64,000 nt of DNA from Mastacembelus armatus. Its lineage: Eukaryota > Chordata > Actinopteri > Synbranchiformes > Mastacembelidae. Where the stretch lies: positions 16,076,193 to 16,140,192 of the forward strand of contig NC_046650.1 of assembly GCF_900324485.2 (NCBI RefSeq), given 5' to 3'. The translations under genes and the position numbers were made by a program. The notes under the pieces are model-generated. The model saw nothing but the letters and a program-made list of their open reading frames with translations, ran no database searches and had not been told where the DNA came from. This document shows positions 10,415 through 21,970 of this stretch, in pieces (position 1 is the stretch's first letter; every line of letters starts with the position of its first letter).

Positions 10415-10690
10415 TACAGCACTGTGCAGACGTTTTAGGCACATTAGATGTTTTAGATTCTTATCACACGCCACCATCAGGTGTCTGATTGATGCCAGGT
10501 TCATTGTGCAGAACAAGCCCCCAAAGAACCCACTATAGTTTATAAGGAACTATTTTCAGTGGCAAGAAGAACCAGGAGTCCTGCAGCAGATAGTCTGACC
10601 CCCACAGAGCCCTGATCTGCGCAGTGTGGAGTCAGTCTGGGATCACATGATGAGACACACTGAGACAGCCTGAATATACAGGAGAACTGC
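10415..10690 (+). mobile_element. Decayed Tc1/mariner element
   Basis: Starts with an end-like CAGCACTGTGCAGACG motif and TTTTAGGCAC. About 10595-10665 translates as PQSPDLRSVESVWDHM, matching the conserved PQSPDLNxxExVW part of Tc1/mariner transposases. Most of the element is missing. Confidence 0.6.
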
Positions 10691-10839
10691 AGGGATGCAG
10701 AACTTAGTGGTTACTGGTTAGTTATGTTACCCAGACGTCCAGGAACTTTACCATGAAAAAGAAAGTTCAACCATGGACCATTGGATTCTTCAGAGTCTGA
10801 GGATCGATAGTGACTAGTGTCATGACCTTTACAGCACCT

Positions 10840-11608
10840 GAGCTAATGACTCCAGGAGTGTGTTGATACAGTGATGGTTTAGGAAGCTGGAGGATGGTAC
10901 TAACCATGTGACGTCAACAAACTGCGGGCCAGTGATTGGCCAAGAAGTGACGTCACTAGAGGAATCGTGAGCGACGTTCGACGCGAGAATAAAACCCGCC
11001 ATTTTTAAAGAGCCAGCGACCATTTGTGTTTCCGTTTTCATCGTCTTTGGTGAGACGAATGGACAATGCTACTCGCTAAACAACACTCTGGTCCTACGCG
11101 TAAAGGACAATAGTTCCGCGCCGCAGTGCTGTGACGACCCAGCCCACATCTAGGTGGCACCAAATTGTAACGGAAAATGACCAAAGTCCAGTAGAGCTGA
11201 GTAGTGCTAGCTAAAACTGTGTAACGGAAAAGTGGCTTAATCCAGCTAACGTTAACCCCTTTCCCATGAGTGGGGCACTGGGGGACAAAGACCCTGGGGG
11301 GACCTGACTGTGTTAATTACTGATCTGTGATGTCACAGGAAGCTCAGATTTGAAACGATGAGTTCTGGATGTTGGTTCCTTATGAAGCCGGACTACAGGA
11401 ACAACACTGAGGGGTCAGCTGATGCACTCCGGGGATCACTAGGCAAGAAAACAACCTAATATATGTGAAAAACACATTTAATACTTGATGTTGGATCTCA
11501 TCTTCTTTAAAAAGTCATTAGTGATTAAAGATTTTCCTCCTTCCTTTAACCTTTGACCTCATGTGTTTCTGTCTCCTCTGACAGGAGAAGATGGTCTGCT
11601 GGATCCTG
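10840..11608 (+). pseudogene. Truncated receptor copy C: 5' intron and start of signal exon
   Basis: Bases 10840-11590 are homologous to the intron before gene A, including the acceptor (TCCTCTGACAG). The signal exon begins at ATG 11591 but only 18 bases (MVCWIL) match. At about 11609-11614 the sequence switches to the block that starts GTAGCTGTGGAAGAATC, so the rest of the gene was lost at a recombination or insertion joint. No V exon follows. Confidence 0.8.
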
Positions 11609-11613
11609 AGTCC

Positions 11614-12355
11614 GGGTCCAGTAGCTGTGGAAGAATCAGTCCCCTAGAGGAACAAGTTGGAACCAGCTTTCCTCAGGTCAGAAACACCTGATGTAGCATT
11701 TAGGAGATCAGCTGCCACCTGTGAATGTATGAGGAAGGTTTCATAGATGGTTGAAGGCAGGATAAATATCACTTTACATTTTCCAACTATTAACATTCAT
11801 TTGAATCCCAGTTATTAGGAAACGTGTTGAATCGTTTCTTTGTGGTTACACAGTTACAGGAAATGTTGTGTGTCATTTTGTGTAGTTTTGTTGGTTGTTG
11901 TGTTTGATTTCTATGATTCTTGTGTGGAGACAAACTTCAAACTTCTTTACACGAGGATGTGAAATATTGCAGTAATTACTGAGCACTAGCTTGACCGAGA
12001 AGCTAAATGCTGTGTCCTCTGCACTGATCCTCAGGTGCACAGGTGTCTGGCCTGTCCAGGTCTCCCCCAGGTGTGTTGCTGCTGGATAAACTGCACACAC
12101 AACCTCAAATGGAGTTTTGTCTGAGTCTTTATTTACCATAAATGTATTTGCTTTGCACTGAGGAAGGGACTTAGAAAAACTTCCTCATAAACCAAACTCT
12201 AAACTAATACAGATCATCTTCAGTGCTGGTATGATACTAACACATTAGAACAAGGCACAGGTCAGTACAATGTATGTCCCCAAACATAGTACAAAGTGCA
12301 GTCCAAGTACAGCAAAAGTACCACACAAATGTGGTAGAATGTACAATGTCAGTAC
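11614..12355. repeat. Duplicated block R, short copy
   Basis: About 740 bases nearly identical to 18877-19615 and 49957-50695. It contains an 88-codon minus frame in all three copies. No product is recognised, and identical repeats would keep any frame open. Here the block directly follows the broken signal exon. Confidence 0.75.
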
Positions 12356-12955
12356 ATTTCTAGTTCAGCTCTTGGCTCCAAGAAGGAAGTGGATGAAGTG
12401 AGTTTAGTTCCACTGTTTGAAGTTGGGTCTTGGATTCTGAAAATCAGTCAGTAGAAGTTTGAGGATTCATCAGTTGAGCAAAAAGTGCAGCACAAACATC
12501 AGCTGCATTTTAACCTTTGATTTCTTGAATCCTCTGGTCATCCAGGCTGCATTTGTCACCTTCCTTATCTTGATGTTGCACAGTATAATTCACTGGATCA
12601 TTTCTCATTAGAGACTGAAACAAACCAGTGTGAGCTGTTCCCTGTGGAGCTGTTCCCAAAATCCACCAGCAGGTGGCACCAGAACAGTCCTGTCAGAGGA
12701 GCTGATGGTCTAACTGGACCCCTCTTCTCTGATAAACAGCTGAGTTCATGTGTTTCCTCTGAAATCTTGATCTTTGACTTGAGTCTTTCATCAGGGAAGT
12801 TGAGCTTCAGTCCCACACAGTGACTTGAGACTTGGACTCTGAGATTTAGGACTTGGGAACAATCTTTGTTTGACTTTTTAGTGCATCAACATGAAGGAGA
12901 AGAAATATCTTTTCCTACAGTCAAAAACCAAAGCTCTTTATGAAGCAGCAGGAGT
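12356..12955. repeat. Module M fragment upstream of the D 3' end
   Basis: Matches 39170-39770 and 63523-64000. It has no recognised gene. It joins at about 12955 to sequence that includes the 3' region of gene D. Confidence 0.65.
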
Positions 12956-12999
12956 TTTGTCTTGATTCACAACTTAATTTAAAATAAGAAGAAACAGAC

Positions 13000-13468
13000 A
13001 AAACAAACATTTGCACAGACGAGAAGCTGCTGGCTAAGTGCTGATCTGTTTCCAAATGTCCAGTTTCTGCACTGACTCCAATATCACACTCACACAGTGA
13101 GTCCAGCTTATATCCTTATATCCCTCTGCTGTCAGTGAACGCACCACAACAGACCTGAACACATCATTCCATCCAGCAGGAGACAAGTGCAGGACAGAAA
13201 TATTAATGTTCTATGTTCTTATGACAAATGAGTCTCAGCTTTAAATGAAACAGCTACAATAGAAATAGCAGAGATTCTGTAAATATGGTGAATGTGTCAG
13301 ACCTGCTTCTCAGCATTATTCCAATAAAGTGAGCACAGTGCACGTTTGACATCTGTCTAATAGCTTTGATGAGAAGTCCTTTCAAAATAATGGACCAAGT
13401 AAAGATGGAGAACGCTGTTTCCTCCATCAGGTCCATTATTTTTCTGTATCAGCTGTGTGTTCTGGCTT
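13000..13468 (-). other. 3' UTR-like region of gene D
   Basis: Also found inverted after gene H (48800-49260) and next to G (40190-40660). It shows nothing coding that I can support. Confidence 0.45.
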
Positions 13469-14635
13469 TTATACTATGGCCACTTCCTGAGCAACAGGAA
13501 GGAAAAGATGTGTTTTTCTGTGTTTTCTTCTTTGAAACATGGAACATACATGAAGCATCAAGTTGCTGCTCAGGTTACCTGCTGGTTTGTCTGATGTGTC
13601 CTGATGTGCAGTTTTCTGACCTGCAGCCAATGACAAACCACTGATTTCTGTCTGAGCTGGAAAATGGACTTTAGGGTTGGTCTGATTCTGTTGAACGAAC
13701 TGGTTCATCTGATGTAGAACCTGAGTTGTAAAGTTCTCCCAATATATATATCTGGACTCTAAATTTACATCTTTTTTTCCAGTCTGATCCTTTTTGAACC
13801 AACAGTAACACACAGTCAGTCCAGCTGCTGCTGCTGCTGCTGTCAGTCCCAGTCCACAGATGAGGACGATCCATCTCCGACCTGCTGCGTCTGGTCTCTC
13901 AGGTTCTCTCTCAGGGTCAGACCAGTCCCTCGCTGCTGTAAAGAGACAAATCAAATCTGTGTCTTTCATGTGAAGAAACAACTTTTCTGCAAGAAGGACG
14001 TGAATCAGTTCAGTTCAGGCAGAGCAGGAAGGATTGTAGTTTCCACAATACTTTTCTTCTCTGATTCTTATTTAGCAAAAAGCTGCTGAAATGAATCTGT
14101 GAGGAAAGTTTCACTGAACCAACTTACCTGTGACGTTGAGGCGACAGCTGTTATAGTCTGAACCAACACCTGTCTCCACTGAACACAGGTACAGACCAGA
14201 GTCCTCAGTCCTGACTCTGGACACATGAAGTCTGACTCGTCCTTCTCTGAGGACGTCTTTGTCAAACTGGACTCGTCCTGAAAACTGTTTGTCCTGAGAC
14301 TCTGGGACCTCAACACCCTCATGTAGATGAAGCAGGACTGGGTCTTTGTCCTCAGTTAACAGTTGACAGAAGATGTAAAGTGCTGAGAGAGACATGTGAG
14401 CTGTGGTTGTGAAGGTCCAGTCCAGTGTGATGTCGTGGTTCTCCTCTGCCTGATAGGAGCTCTGTGTCACATTCACTACAAATGTTCCTGTTGAGGAGAC
14501 ACAGAGGGAAAGTGACGACCACACACACTCACAACTTGGATTATTTTGGATTTCCAATTGATTTGAGTTAGTGGATAAAAACTGACCCCAGGTAAAGGGG
14601 GTCAGGCTGATGAGCAGCAGGATCCAGCAGACCAT
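13469..14635 (-). CDS. Ig V-domain receptor, copy D (long alternative tail)
   Basis: Predicted 291 residues. Exons on the minus strand are 14587-14635, 14128-14487 and 13469-13935. Signal peptide and V domain are as in B, but the F-strand region reads DSGLYLCSVETGVGSDYN. The membrane segment has six Ala and is followed by WFKKDQTGKKD. Relative to H, the sequence just after the KK motif differs by two bases in length. This moves D into another reading frame and gives a tail of about 110 residues instead of about 40. That frame is open, but out of phase, in B, G and H. The long tail has Tyr residues (RYIYWEN) but no clear ITIM. Whether it is translated or a decayed end is unclear. No 5' exon was found upstream. 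Confidence 0.85.
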
Positions 14636-14641
14636 CTTCTC

Positions 14642-14945
14642 CTGTCAGAGGAGACACAAACCCCTGAGGTCAAAGGTCAAAGGAAGCAGAAATATTCTGT
14701 AGTTAACTTCAGAAAAGCTGATCTCTGTTTCAAAGTCAGTCAAAGCTGCTCACTCTGCTCTAAAGGAGACAATGAACCTGCAGCTGCTCCTCATGTTTTA
14801 ATGACAGAGCCTGTTTCTCCCTCTGAGCTGCAGCTCTGAGAAACTTTACTTTGATATTTTCACAACTGTGGACACTGAACTTCTGGATTAAAGAATACAG
14901 GACCTGTGGAATCCAAAGACTGTGGTGCCTGTTATTGTCTGACAG
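14642..14945 (-). repeat. 5' flank of gene D, duplicated at 52.02-52.34 kb
   Basis: The sequence after the signal exon (reading out on the minus strand) is repeated nearly unchanged at 52024-52340, where only the first bases of the signal exon remain. Confidence 0.7.
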
Positions 14946-15299
14946 TCATGAGGGAGGAGTCAGGTGTGATGACAGAAACAAAGTGTGACAGGTCTGATAT
15001 AACTACAGTAAATATGTAAATAGAATTTGCGTTTCTGGTTTCTCTTTTACACAACAACTATGAGCTGTCATCACATATCACGGAAGATGTAAAGCAGCAA
15101 GACCGGACTGTGTCCTCACATGTCAGAGAGACAACTTTTCAACTGGAACACTAATTAGAGTAAAAGAACCCAATCAAACATGAACACATTTAACCAGGTT
15201 GGATCAGACCAGAGTGTTTGTGTGAACAAACAGACGAGCATCAACTGTGCAGCTTTTCCTGTGCTCACTAACATCAGCTCTGTGAGTAGGTTTGTGCAA

Positions 15300-15600
15300 A
15301 AACACATATTATTTCTATTTGTCTTTATTTTGCCCTGAAGCTCCAACTCTCCGTCTCTTTCCATCTTTAAGCTGCTGTTTATTATTATTATATTAATATA
15401 TTTAATTATTCCATCATTAAAGCCTCCAACAGAAACACAGAACATAGAAACACAACTCTGTTAGTGTTTTGATCTTTCTGTGCAACAAACATCTAGACAC
15501 CTCTGACATCAGCTTCACTCTGTGACAGCACTTGTTGACTGAGTCCACATCCAAAGTTATGAGAAGAGTCCACATTATAAGGTCACACAGTGAAACCTCC
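15300..15600 (-). repeat. Inverted arm of a three-copy repeat
   Basis: Reverse complement of sequence at about 16470-16620 and 17205-17420. The 15150-15445 open frame lies over this repeat and is not supported as a gene. The region 15600-16470 shows no gene. Confidence 0.65.
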
Positions 15601-16469
15601 AGTGAGTCCAGGTCTGTCTATGTAGGAGACGTTACCTTGTGTCTTCTGTCCAACAGCAAAGGTCCAAACCTCAGGATTCACAGCAAACACAGCTGACTGA
15701 GAAATGGGAAGAGTTCTGTCTTTTCTTCTGTTCAGGTGCTGGAGTTCTTATTAGAGCCAAAGTCACCACTCCCACTGAGTTAAACCTGTGGGAGTGGTGA
15801 CTTTTACATTTTATTTTGTGTCCAACCGCAGCAGGTGAGGAGCCGTGCACATTTCACAGACAGAAATGTGATGTAGTGAATGTACATGAATGTAAATGTA
15901 GAAATGTTTTGTTATTCAATACCTTGTTTCACTTTCTTTTCATTTCACATCATCAATCACTGGTATATTTTTAAAAAAGCAGGAAAATTGCAACAAAATA
16001 AAAAATGACAAAGCCAAAAAATGTCAGGATTCCGGTATTTCAGACTTCCTGGTTGAAATTCATTTCCTGTATTTCCCCTCAGGTCGTACCAAAACCAAAA
16101 CCTGATGCCTGAGCCCTGACAACAATACATGACTTCTGATTGCCAAACCTGATTACTGCATTCCTCACCTGACTCCCGAGGACCTAATCTGACTCCTGAA
16201 AGCCCGACCTGTCAGTCAGTTGGAGGTGGAGACAAGAGGAACAAAGGTGAGTGACTGCAAACTCTTAAGTATGAACTAAAGGAATGTCACAGGAATGTGC
16301 TCTGGACGCTGCTGTGTCTGTCTGCGTCTGTGGCATTTCTCCTTCTCTGTGGACATCCTCCCATCATGCCATGCTTCTCTGGTGTTCCTCAGGGCCTTCG
16401 TCCTTTAGGGCTCCACCAAAAGGAGCCTGAAAACAAGAGGTGGCAGAGCTTTCACTGTGGTAAAATGTG

Positions 16470-16620
16470 GAGCTGATGTCAGAGGTGTCTAGATGTTTGT
16501 TGCACAGAAAGATCAAAACACTAACAGAGTTGTGTTTCTATGTTCTGTGTTTCTGTTGGAGGCTTTAATGATGGAATAATGCAAACAGCAGCTTAAAGAT
16601 GTGTCAGTCCATAAACAGAT
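16470..16620 (+). repeat. Direct copy of the three-copy repeat
   Basis: Nearly identical to 17275-17420 in direct orientation, and inverted relative to 15360-15520. The sequence between holds no recognisable gene. Confidence 0.7.
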
Positions 16621-17047
16621 CTGGTCTAGCAACCTGTAATAGGCAGGTAGTAACAGATTACTTACAGACTCTGTTCTGTAGTCAAACCTGTTTTACCTCT
16701 TAGCTCAGAGTCAGCTGGACTTGGAACAATGTGCAGGGTAAATACTTCACACAAGTCAAAAGGAATGCAGGGAAAGTGACTGTTCTCTGTCACACCTGTG
16801 GTTTGTTTGTGTTCACTGTGTCTGCTGATGGTGATATTACTGTTTCTCCTCAGTGAGGTGTGTGTTGTTCTAGTCAGACTTTGGTCTCAGGGTTTAGTTT
16901 AATGCTGCTGCATGTTGGAGAACGTGACAAGAACAAGACAAACAGACATTATCTATAACTGTGATGACCCTGATTCCCACAGACTGAGAAAAGAACTACA
17001 GCCTGCTCCAGTTTGAGGGTCTGTTCTTTTCTCAGGCAGGACGTGAT

Positions 17048-17210
17048 TTACAGTGGGTACGGAAAGTATTCAGACCCCTTTAAATTTTTTACTTTTTGTG
17101 TCATTGCAGCCATTTGCCAAAATCAAAAAAGTTCATTTTATTTCTCATTAATGTACACTCAGCACCCCATCTTGACAGAAAAAAACAGAAATGTAGAACT
17201 GTGTGACCTT
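17048..17210 (+). mobile_element. Tc1/mariner 5' end, truncated
   Basis: Begins TACAGTGGGTACGGAAAGTA, a familiar fish Tc1-like terminal repeat, followed by the usual subterminal region with CAGCACCCCATCTTGACAG. It ends where the three-copy repeat resumes, so only about 160 bases of the element remain. Confidence 0.8.
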
Positions 17211-17274
17211 ATAATGTGGACTCTTCTCATAACTTTGGATGTGGACTCAGTCAACAAGTGCTGTCACAGAGTGA

Positions 17275-17420
17275 AGCTGATGTCAGAGGTGTCTAGATGT
17301 TTGTTGCACAGAAAGATCAAAACACTAACAGAGTTGTGTTTCTATGTTCTGTGTTTCTGTTGGAGGCTTTAATGATGGAATAATGCAAACAGCAGCTTAA
17401 AGATGTGTCAGTCCATAATC
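17275..17420 (+). repeat. Second direct copy of the three-copy repeat
   Basis: See 16470-16620. It abuts the Tc1/mariner end. Confidence 0.65.
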
Positions 17421-17634
17421 AGCCATGATGGACACAATAAGATGAAAATCCTGAGTTTTCCAAAGGATGTTTTTAGTCCAGTCTGTTGGAACATGTGAGC
17501 CCTTGTTAGGAACAAAGACCAGTTTATAATTCTACAAAAACTTTACTTGCCACCGTTTGATTTAGAAGGACTTCCCACAGAGAGAGATGCCTTCAGGGGG
17601 AATCTGACATGAGACGCTGCCAGGTTGTGGATTT

Positions 17635-17712
17635 GTTGGGGTTTTAGTTTTCGTAAAGTGCCTTGAGAAGTTTTGTATTGTGATTTGGCGCTGTACAAAT
17701 AGAATTGAATTT
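17635..17712 (+). repeat. Fish retroposon 3' tail
   Basis: Contains GTGATTTGGCGCTGTACAAA and the following AATTGAATT, the 3' end of the repeat seen more fully at 36595-36960. The stretch 17712-18485 shows no gene. Confidence 0.65.
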
Positions 17713-18487
17713 AACTGAATTGAACTTGTCTGGGCAGGTTTATTCCTGTGGACCAGCTCTTTGGACTCGGCGTTAGCCCTTGACTTTGGGTGTTAGCAAC
17801 AATAACCCAACAAACAGGTTTGTAGCTGTAGAAACACTTTAGAAATTCCTCACATTCTTCCAACAGCTTTAAATACGACTGTATGCACAGCTCCCTGAAT
17901 AGCAACAAACAATAATTAACTGGTGGATTCATATGTTGATGTGCATTAATATGTCGGTGTCAGTGTTACTGACTGATGACTTTATTTTACTCTATGATGC
18001 TTAAAGAGCATGAAGTCTGCACTATCAAACAGTGATGGGAGAAGATTAGTTTTGTTGGATTAGCAAATAACTAAAAATAATTTAAAACATTTTCTGAATC
18101 AGAGTCTGGACAAACATTTCACATCCTTCACTGTCAAGCTGGGAATATATTGGCCACAGTCTAAGCTCTTTGCACTCTGCTAAAATCTTCATTCCTTAAA
18201 AACTCTATGTTGTGTTGCTATGAACTGTAATATAAGGAGGATTTTAACTGTCTGGACCATGTCGTCATGTCTTGATCTGCAGGTGACAGGTTCAGCTGGT
18301 CAAACAGAAATGAAAAGAATGTAGATACTGTTAGATTTATTGTTAAGAGGTTACTGAAGACTGGACTGGAGGAAGATATGGAGAGAAATGGAAAAGTGAA
18401 TAGGCAGGAGAGACCAGGAGGGACAGAGAAGGACACAAGCAGCTTTACCAAAACCTTTTGTCAACCCTCTGCCACCGCATGGAAAAA

Positions 18488-19864
18488 TTTCTCACCTGCT
18501 TCCAGTCCCTGATCCCTTCCCAGGCCCATTTCCACAGGCTTCTTCCCACACTGTGAGCCATGCCTGCCTCGCTGTAGTTTCCAAAGTCTAGCTTGGATTC
18601 CCTGCCTGTTAGTGGCCTCTGCCTGCTCATGGACTTCACCTCATGGTCGTTCCTGTCTGCCTTCACCTGCTTCGGCTTTAAGGATTGCTTTGCTGGGACC
18701 ATGTGAGCGTGTTGGGTCTTTTTCTGACAACTCTCCTCTTCACTGCACGGCTGCCCGTGTGTCTGCATTTGGCTCTTTGCTGCTTTTTGTTTCTTTCAGC
18801 GTTTGTGAGCCATCGAGATCATTCGGTGGTCGGATAAATGCCGGAACGTGTCCGTGTGCTGGTTCTTCTTCCTGTTGGTAGCTGTGGAAGAATCAGTCCC
18901 CTAGAGGAACAAGTTGGAACCAGCTTTCCTCAGGTCAGAAACACCTGATGTAGCATTTAGGAGATCAGCTGCCACCTGTGAATGTATGAGGAAGGTTTCA
19001 TAGATGGTTGAAGGCAGGATAAATATCACTTTACATTTTCCAACTATTAACATTCATTTGAATCCCAGTTATTAGGAAACGTGTTGAATCGTTTCTTTGT
19101 GGTTACACAGTTACAGGAAATGTTGTGTGTCATTTTGTGTAGTTTTGTTGGTTGTTGTGTTTGATTTCTATGATTCTTGTGTGGAGACAAACTTCAAACT
19201 TCTTTACACGAGGATGTGAAATATTGCAGTAATTACTGAGCACTAGCTTGACCGAGAAGCTAAATGCTGTGTCCTCTGCACTGATCCTCAGGTGCACAGG
19301 TGTCTGGCCTGTCCAGGTCTCCCCCAGGTGTGTTGCTGCTGGATAAACTGCACACACAACCTCAAATGGAGTTTTGTCTGAGTCTTTATTTACCATAAAT
19401 GTATTTGCTTTGCACTGAGGAAGGGACTTAGAAAAACTTCCTCATAAACCAAACTCTAAACTAATACAGATCATCTTCAGTGCTGGTATGATACTAACAC
19501 ATTAGAACAAGGCACAGGTCAGTACAATGTATGTCCCCAAACATAGTACAAAGTGCAGTCCAAGTACAGCAAAAGTACCACACAAATGTGGTAGAATGTC
19601 CAATGTCAGTACAGCACTAACTACAGACAGTACAGCTGATACAACTGAATCTGTGACTGTGAAGGTTCTTACCACCGTCATAAAGGATCACAGAACCTCT
19701 AGATCACTGAAGAAGAGAACAGCAGTTTGTCTTGTAGCTACACTCCCTGTTTGAGCCACCAAAGTGCAATAGCGCCACCTGCTGACTGAAACCTGCTATA
19801 ACACCATGTTAGGCTGTGACCAGGTTGTTTCTGCTCCAACTAAACATGTCGTCATTTCCAACCT
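18488..19864. repeat. Duplicated block R, long copy 1
   Basis: About 1.38 kb nearly identical to 49566-50945. Its right part is also at 11614-12355. The left part (18490-18880) resembles the edge regions of fish retroelements, with CACCTGCTTCCAG and CTGCCTGTT-type motifs. No element genes are seen and its class is uncertain. Confidence 0.7.
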
Positions 19865-20152
19865 ACTACAGTCTCTGGGCAGCAGGTAGCCTGTGATTCT
19901 GTCAGTCCCATTTTTTCTCTGGTGTCACCCTGACCAGTTAGTCCCTCACATCCATCCACCACCTCCGTTTCGGTTGAAGTCTCAGTCCCACCGATCTCGG
20001 ATTTATTAGGGAAGTACTGACAGATGATCCGGATCAGAGCTTCGCGTTTCCTCTTCTGTCGTTGAGCAGAAACTGCCACATAAAGTGTTACCTATAAAAG
20101 ATCAATAATACTGAGGTTTTCCATATAAGAGGTCTGAACACCCAGCGATTAC

Positions 20153-20374
20153 ATGGGAGGCTCCATCGGGATCCAGAGAGACCCAAACCAAAGGGCGGAC
20201 ACTTTTCCTGTTGCGCACTTTGTCCAAGTTTCTTCTCTGACAGAAACTTTCTGTGTCAACAAACTGATGAAACTGTTGGAAAATGAACTTCAGGAGTCTG
20301 GAGCTCAAATCGCACAGGACACTGAAATAAAAACATTCACCAGAAAGATGGAAAATCATTTTACGGTGGTTTGA
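20153..20374 (+). CDS. Unrecognised 73-codon open frame
   Basis: The frame opens at ATG 20153 (MGGSIGIQRDPNQRA) and contains a helix-like stretch with LMKLLENELQESGAQ. I do not recognise a family. It lies between block R and the 20515 frame and could be an exon or chance. A minus frame at 19852-20079 is equally unassigned. Confidence 0.25.
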   Translation: MGGSIGIQRDPNQRADTFPVAHFVQVSSLTETFCVNKLMKLLENELQESGAQIAQDTEIKTFTRKMENHFTVV

Positions 20375-20520
20375 AGCGACTTCCTGGTCTGTGTCGTATT
20401 TAATGTTTGGCTCAGTAGCTGTTTCTGTTTCTCCGCATTAAAGTACGTCCCAAACAATCACAGCAGGTTTAGTTACTTGTTTTCAGCTGATCAGCGAGTT
20501 GACCAGGAATTAATTTGCAG

Positions 20521-20727
20521 ATGGAAAATAACCCGAGACAAAATAATCTGAACGATGAGAAAGTTCCTGTTGGTGCTGGACTGGAAGAAGGACCAGTCTC
20601 AGAATCAGGGACCAGTTTCAGAGTCAGAGACCAGACAAGATCCAACACCGTCGGACCGGACTCACCTGGTCTGTTTCAGTCCATCTCCAATGAAGACTTC
20701 TTACAGTCAGACGTGAAACCGAAGTAA
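20521..20727 (+). CDS. Unrecognised N-terminal-like open frame
   Basis: From ATG 20521 the frame reads MENNPRQNNLNDEK and then a Ser/Glu-rich low-complexity stretch ending SDVKPK. Part of it (about 20615-20710) is repeated at 53540-53625, joined to an inverted piece. It resembles a disordered N terminus rather than a folded domain. No family is assigned. Confidence 0.3.
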   Translation: MENNPRQNNLNDEKVPVGAGLEEGPVSESGTSFRVRDQTRSNTVGPDSPGLFQSISNEDFLQSDVKPK

Positions 20728-20839
20728 ATTTAAATTTATATCCACCTCATTCGACAAAGGAGGCGTGTCTGTCTCTCTGTTCAGAACTCCACCTTTTTGT
20801 CTTCTGAGGCGAGGTAAAACCACGCCCCTTTATCCTCTG

Positions 20840-20927
20840 TATATATAGCCTCATTCTTTGCTGTTCAGCCAAAGTCTTCTCAGCTGTCAGACCAGACACA
20901 GATGAGACTATGAGAAACCCATCCAAG
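20840..20927 (+). promoter_or_regulatory. Alternative TATA promoter and 5' exon before gene E
   Basis: TATATATAG at 20840-20848, then an exon-like segment ending ATCCAAG|GTGATG at 20927. The exon would splice to the acceptor at 21964 before gene E. A similar exon end, without the TATA, occurs at about 56620-56660 before gene I, and an inverted fragment at about 53490-53530. This differs from the 5' exon type of A, B, F, H and I. Confidence 0.45.
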
Positions 20928-21964
20928 GTGATGTTTTCCATCTGATGCAGGACGTTGTGGTTGTTGTTATTGTGTAGTTACTGAGGAACGAGTGAGTTAC
21001 TAAAGTCGTTTCAGACCCAGTGTAGCATCCGGTCGAAGAAGAAAGCCAAGAATCCAAAGCTGTCTTCACCCTGGTTGGACTTCAACGGTCCGAGTTTCTC
21101 CAGGGTCCAACCTGTGTCTTCATCTCTCATTCAGGAATAAAGTCTGTTTCTGTTCTGGTTCTGTCGCTGCACATCAGTACAATCTGTGATCGGTGGGACT
21201 GAAGGTTCAGATCGGCTCCAAACACAGACACATTAGATCAGTGTTTCTCCAACTGTTGGCAGAGATCTACCAGACCTGAACGTGGATCCTGGATGTTCTT
21301 CTCCCTCCATGCGCGCAGAGGTTTGTCAGACCCACCATCATTTTTCCCTTTTCATGTCGGAACAGCAGAGGTGGTAAAAGTACTCAGACGTCTTGTGAAG
21401 GTTTCAAATCTGCATCACATGTGAAGTTGGATCAAGATGTGCTTGAAAAAATCTTGGAGTGAAAAATAAAGTCAAGCTGAAATGTCCAGCTGTTGCAGCA
21501 TTGCCAGATCTCGTGAGAGAAACAAGCAACGAAGCCCATGAGATAAAAACCCCTAATAGGCGACTGCAACCTTATTCAAGTCCAGAAAGCTCGTTCGGCA
21601 AAAAAAGCTTCAGCACAATGACCACAAGAGGCAGTGCTAGAATTAACTCCACTTTGAATCAAATTATAGACTGTTGCCCGAAGTACGTACAAAGTAAACC
21701 TCTGAAAAACCTCTTAAACTATGTTAATAGAATATTAGTATATTCACAACATTAGTCCCGGGTATATCTGGGAAATGTATCAGAAATTTTGCTTAAGTTC
21801 ACTCTATTTTCCTCAATTTGCAGTTTCTGGAGTTTATCAGGTGGGAATGGCGCCACCTTGTGGCAGAAACACTGAGGACTTGTGAACGTGTGAAATGTTT
21901 TCAGAGAAAAACAAACTGTAGGTTTTTCATGTTTGTGACTCTTCAGCTCTGTCTCCTCTGACAG
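20928..21964 (+). other. Putative 5' UTR intron of gene E
   Basis: Contains pieces of the intron seen in gene A (about 21400-21500). Bases 21715-21900 are homologous to about 31380-31560. A short hAT-like end (AGAGGTGGTAAAAGTACTC) lies near 21367. No gene is supported. Confidence 0.4.
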
Positions 21965-21970
21965 GGGAAG

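Noticed and set aside
11873-12139. 88-codon minus frame in block R (also 19130 and 50210)
   Set aside because: Identical duplicates give no independent evidence of coding, and no domain or splice context is seen.
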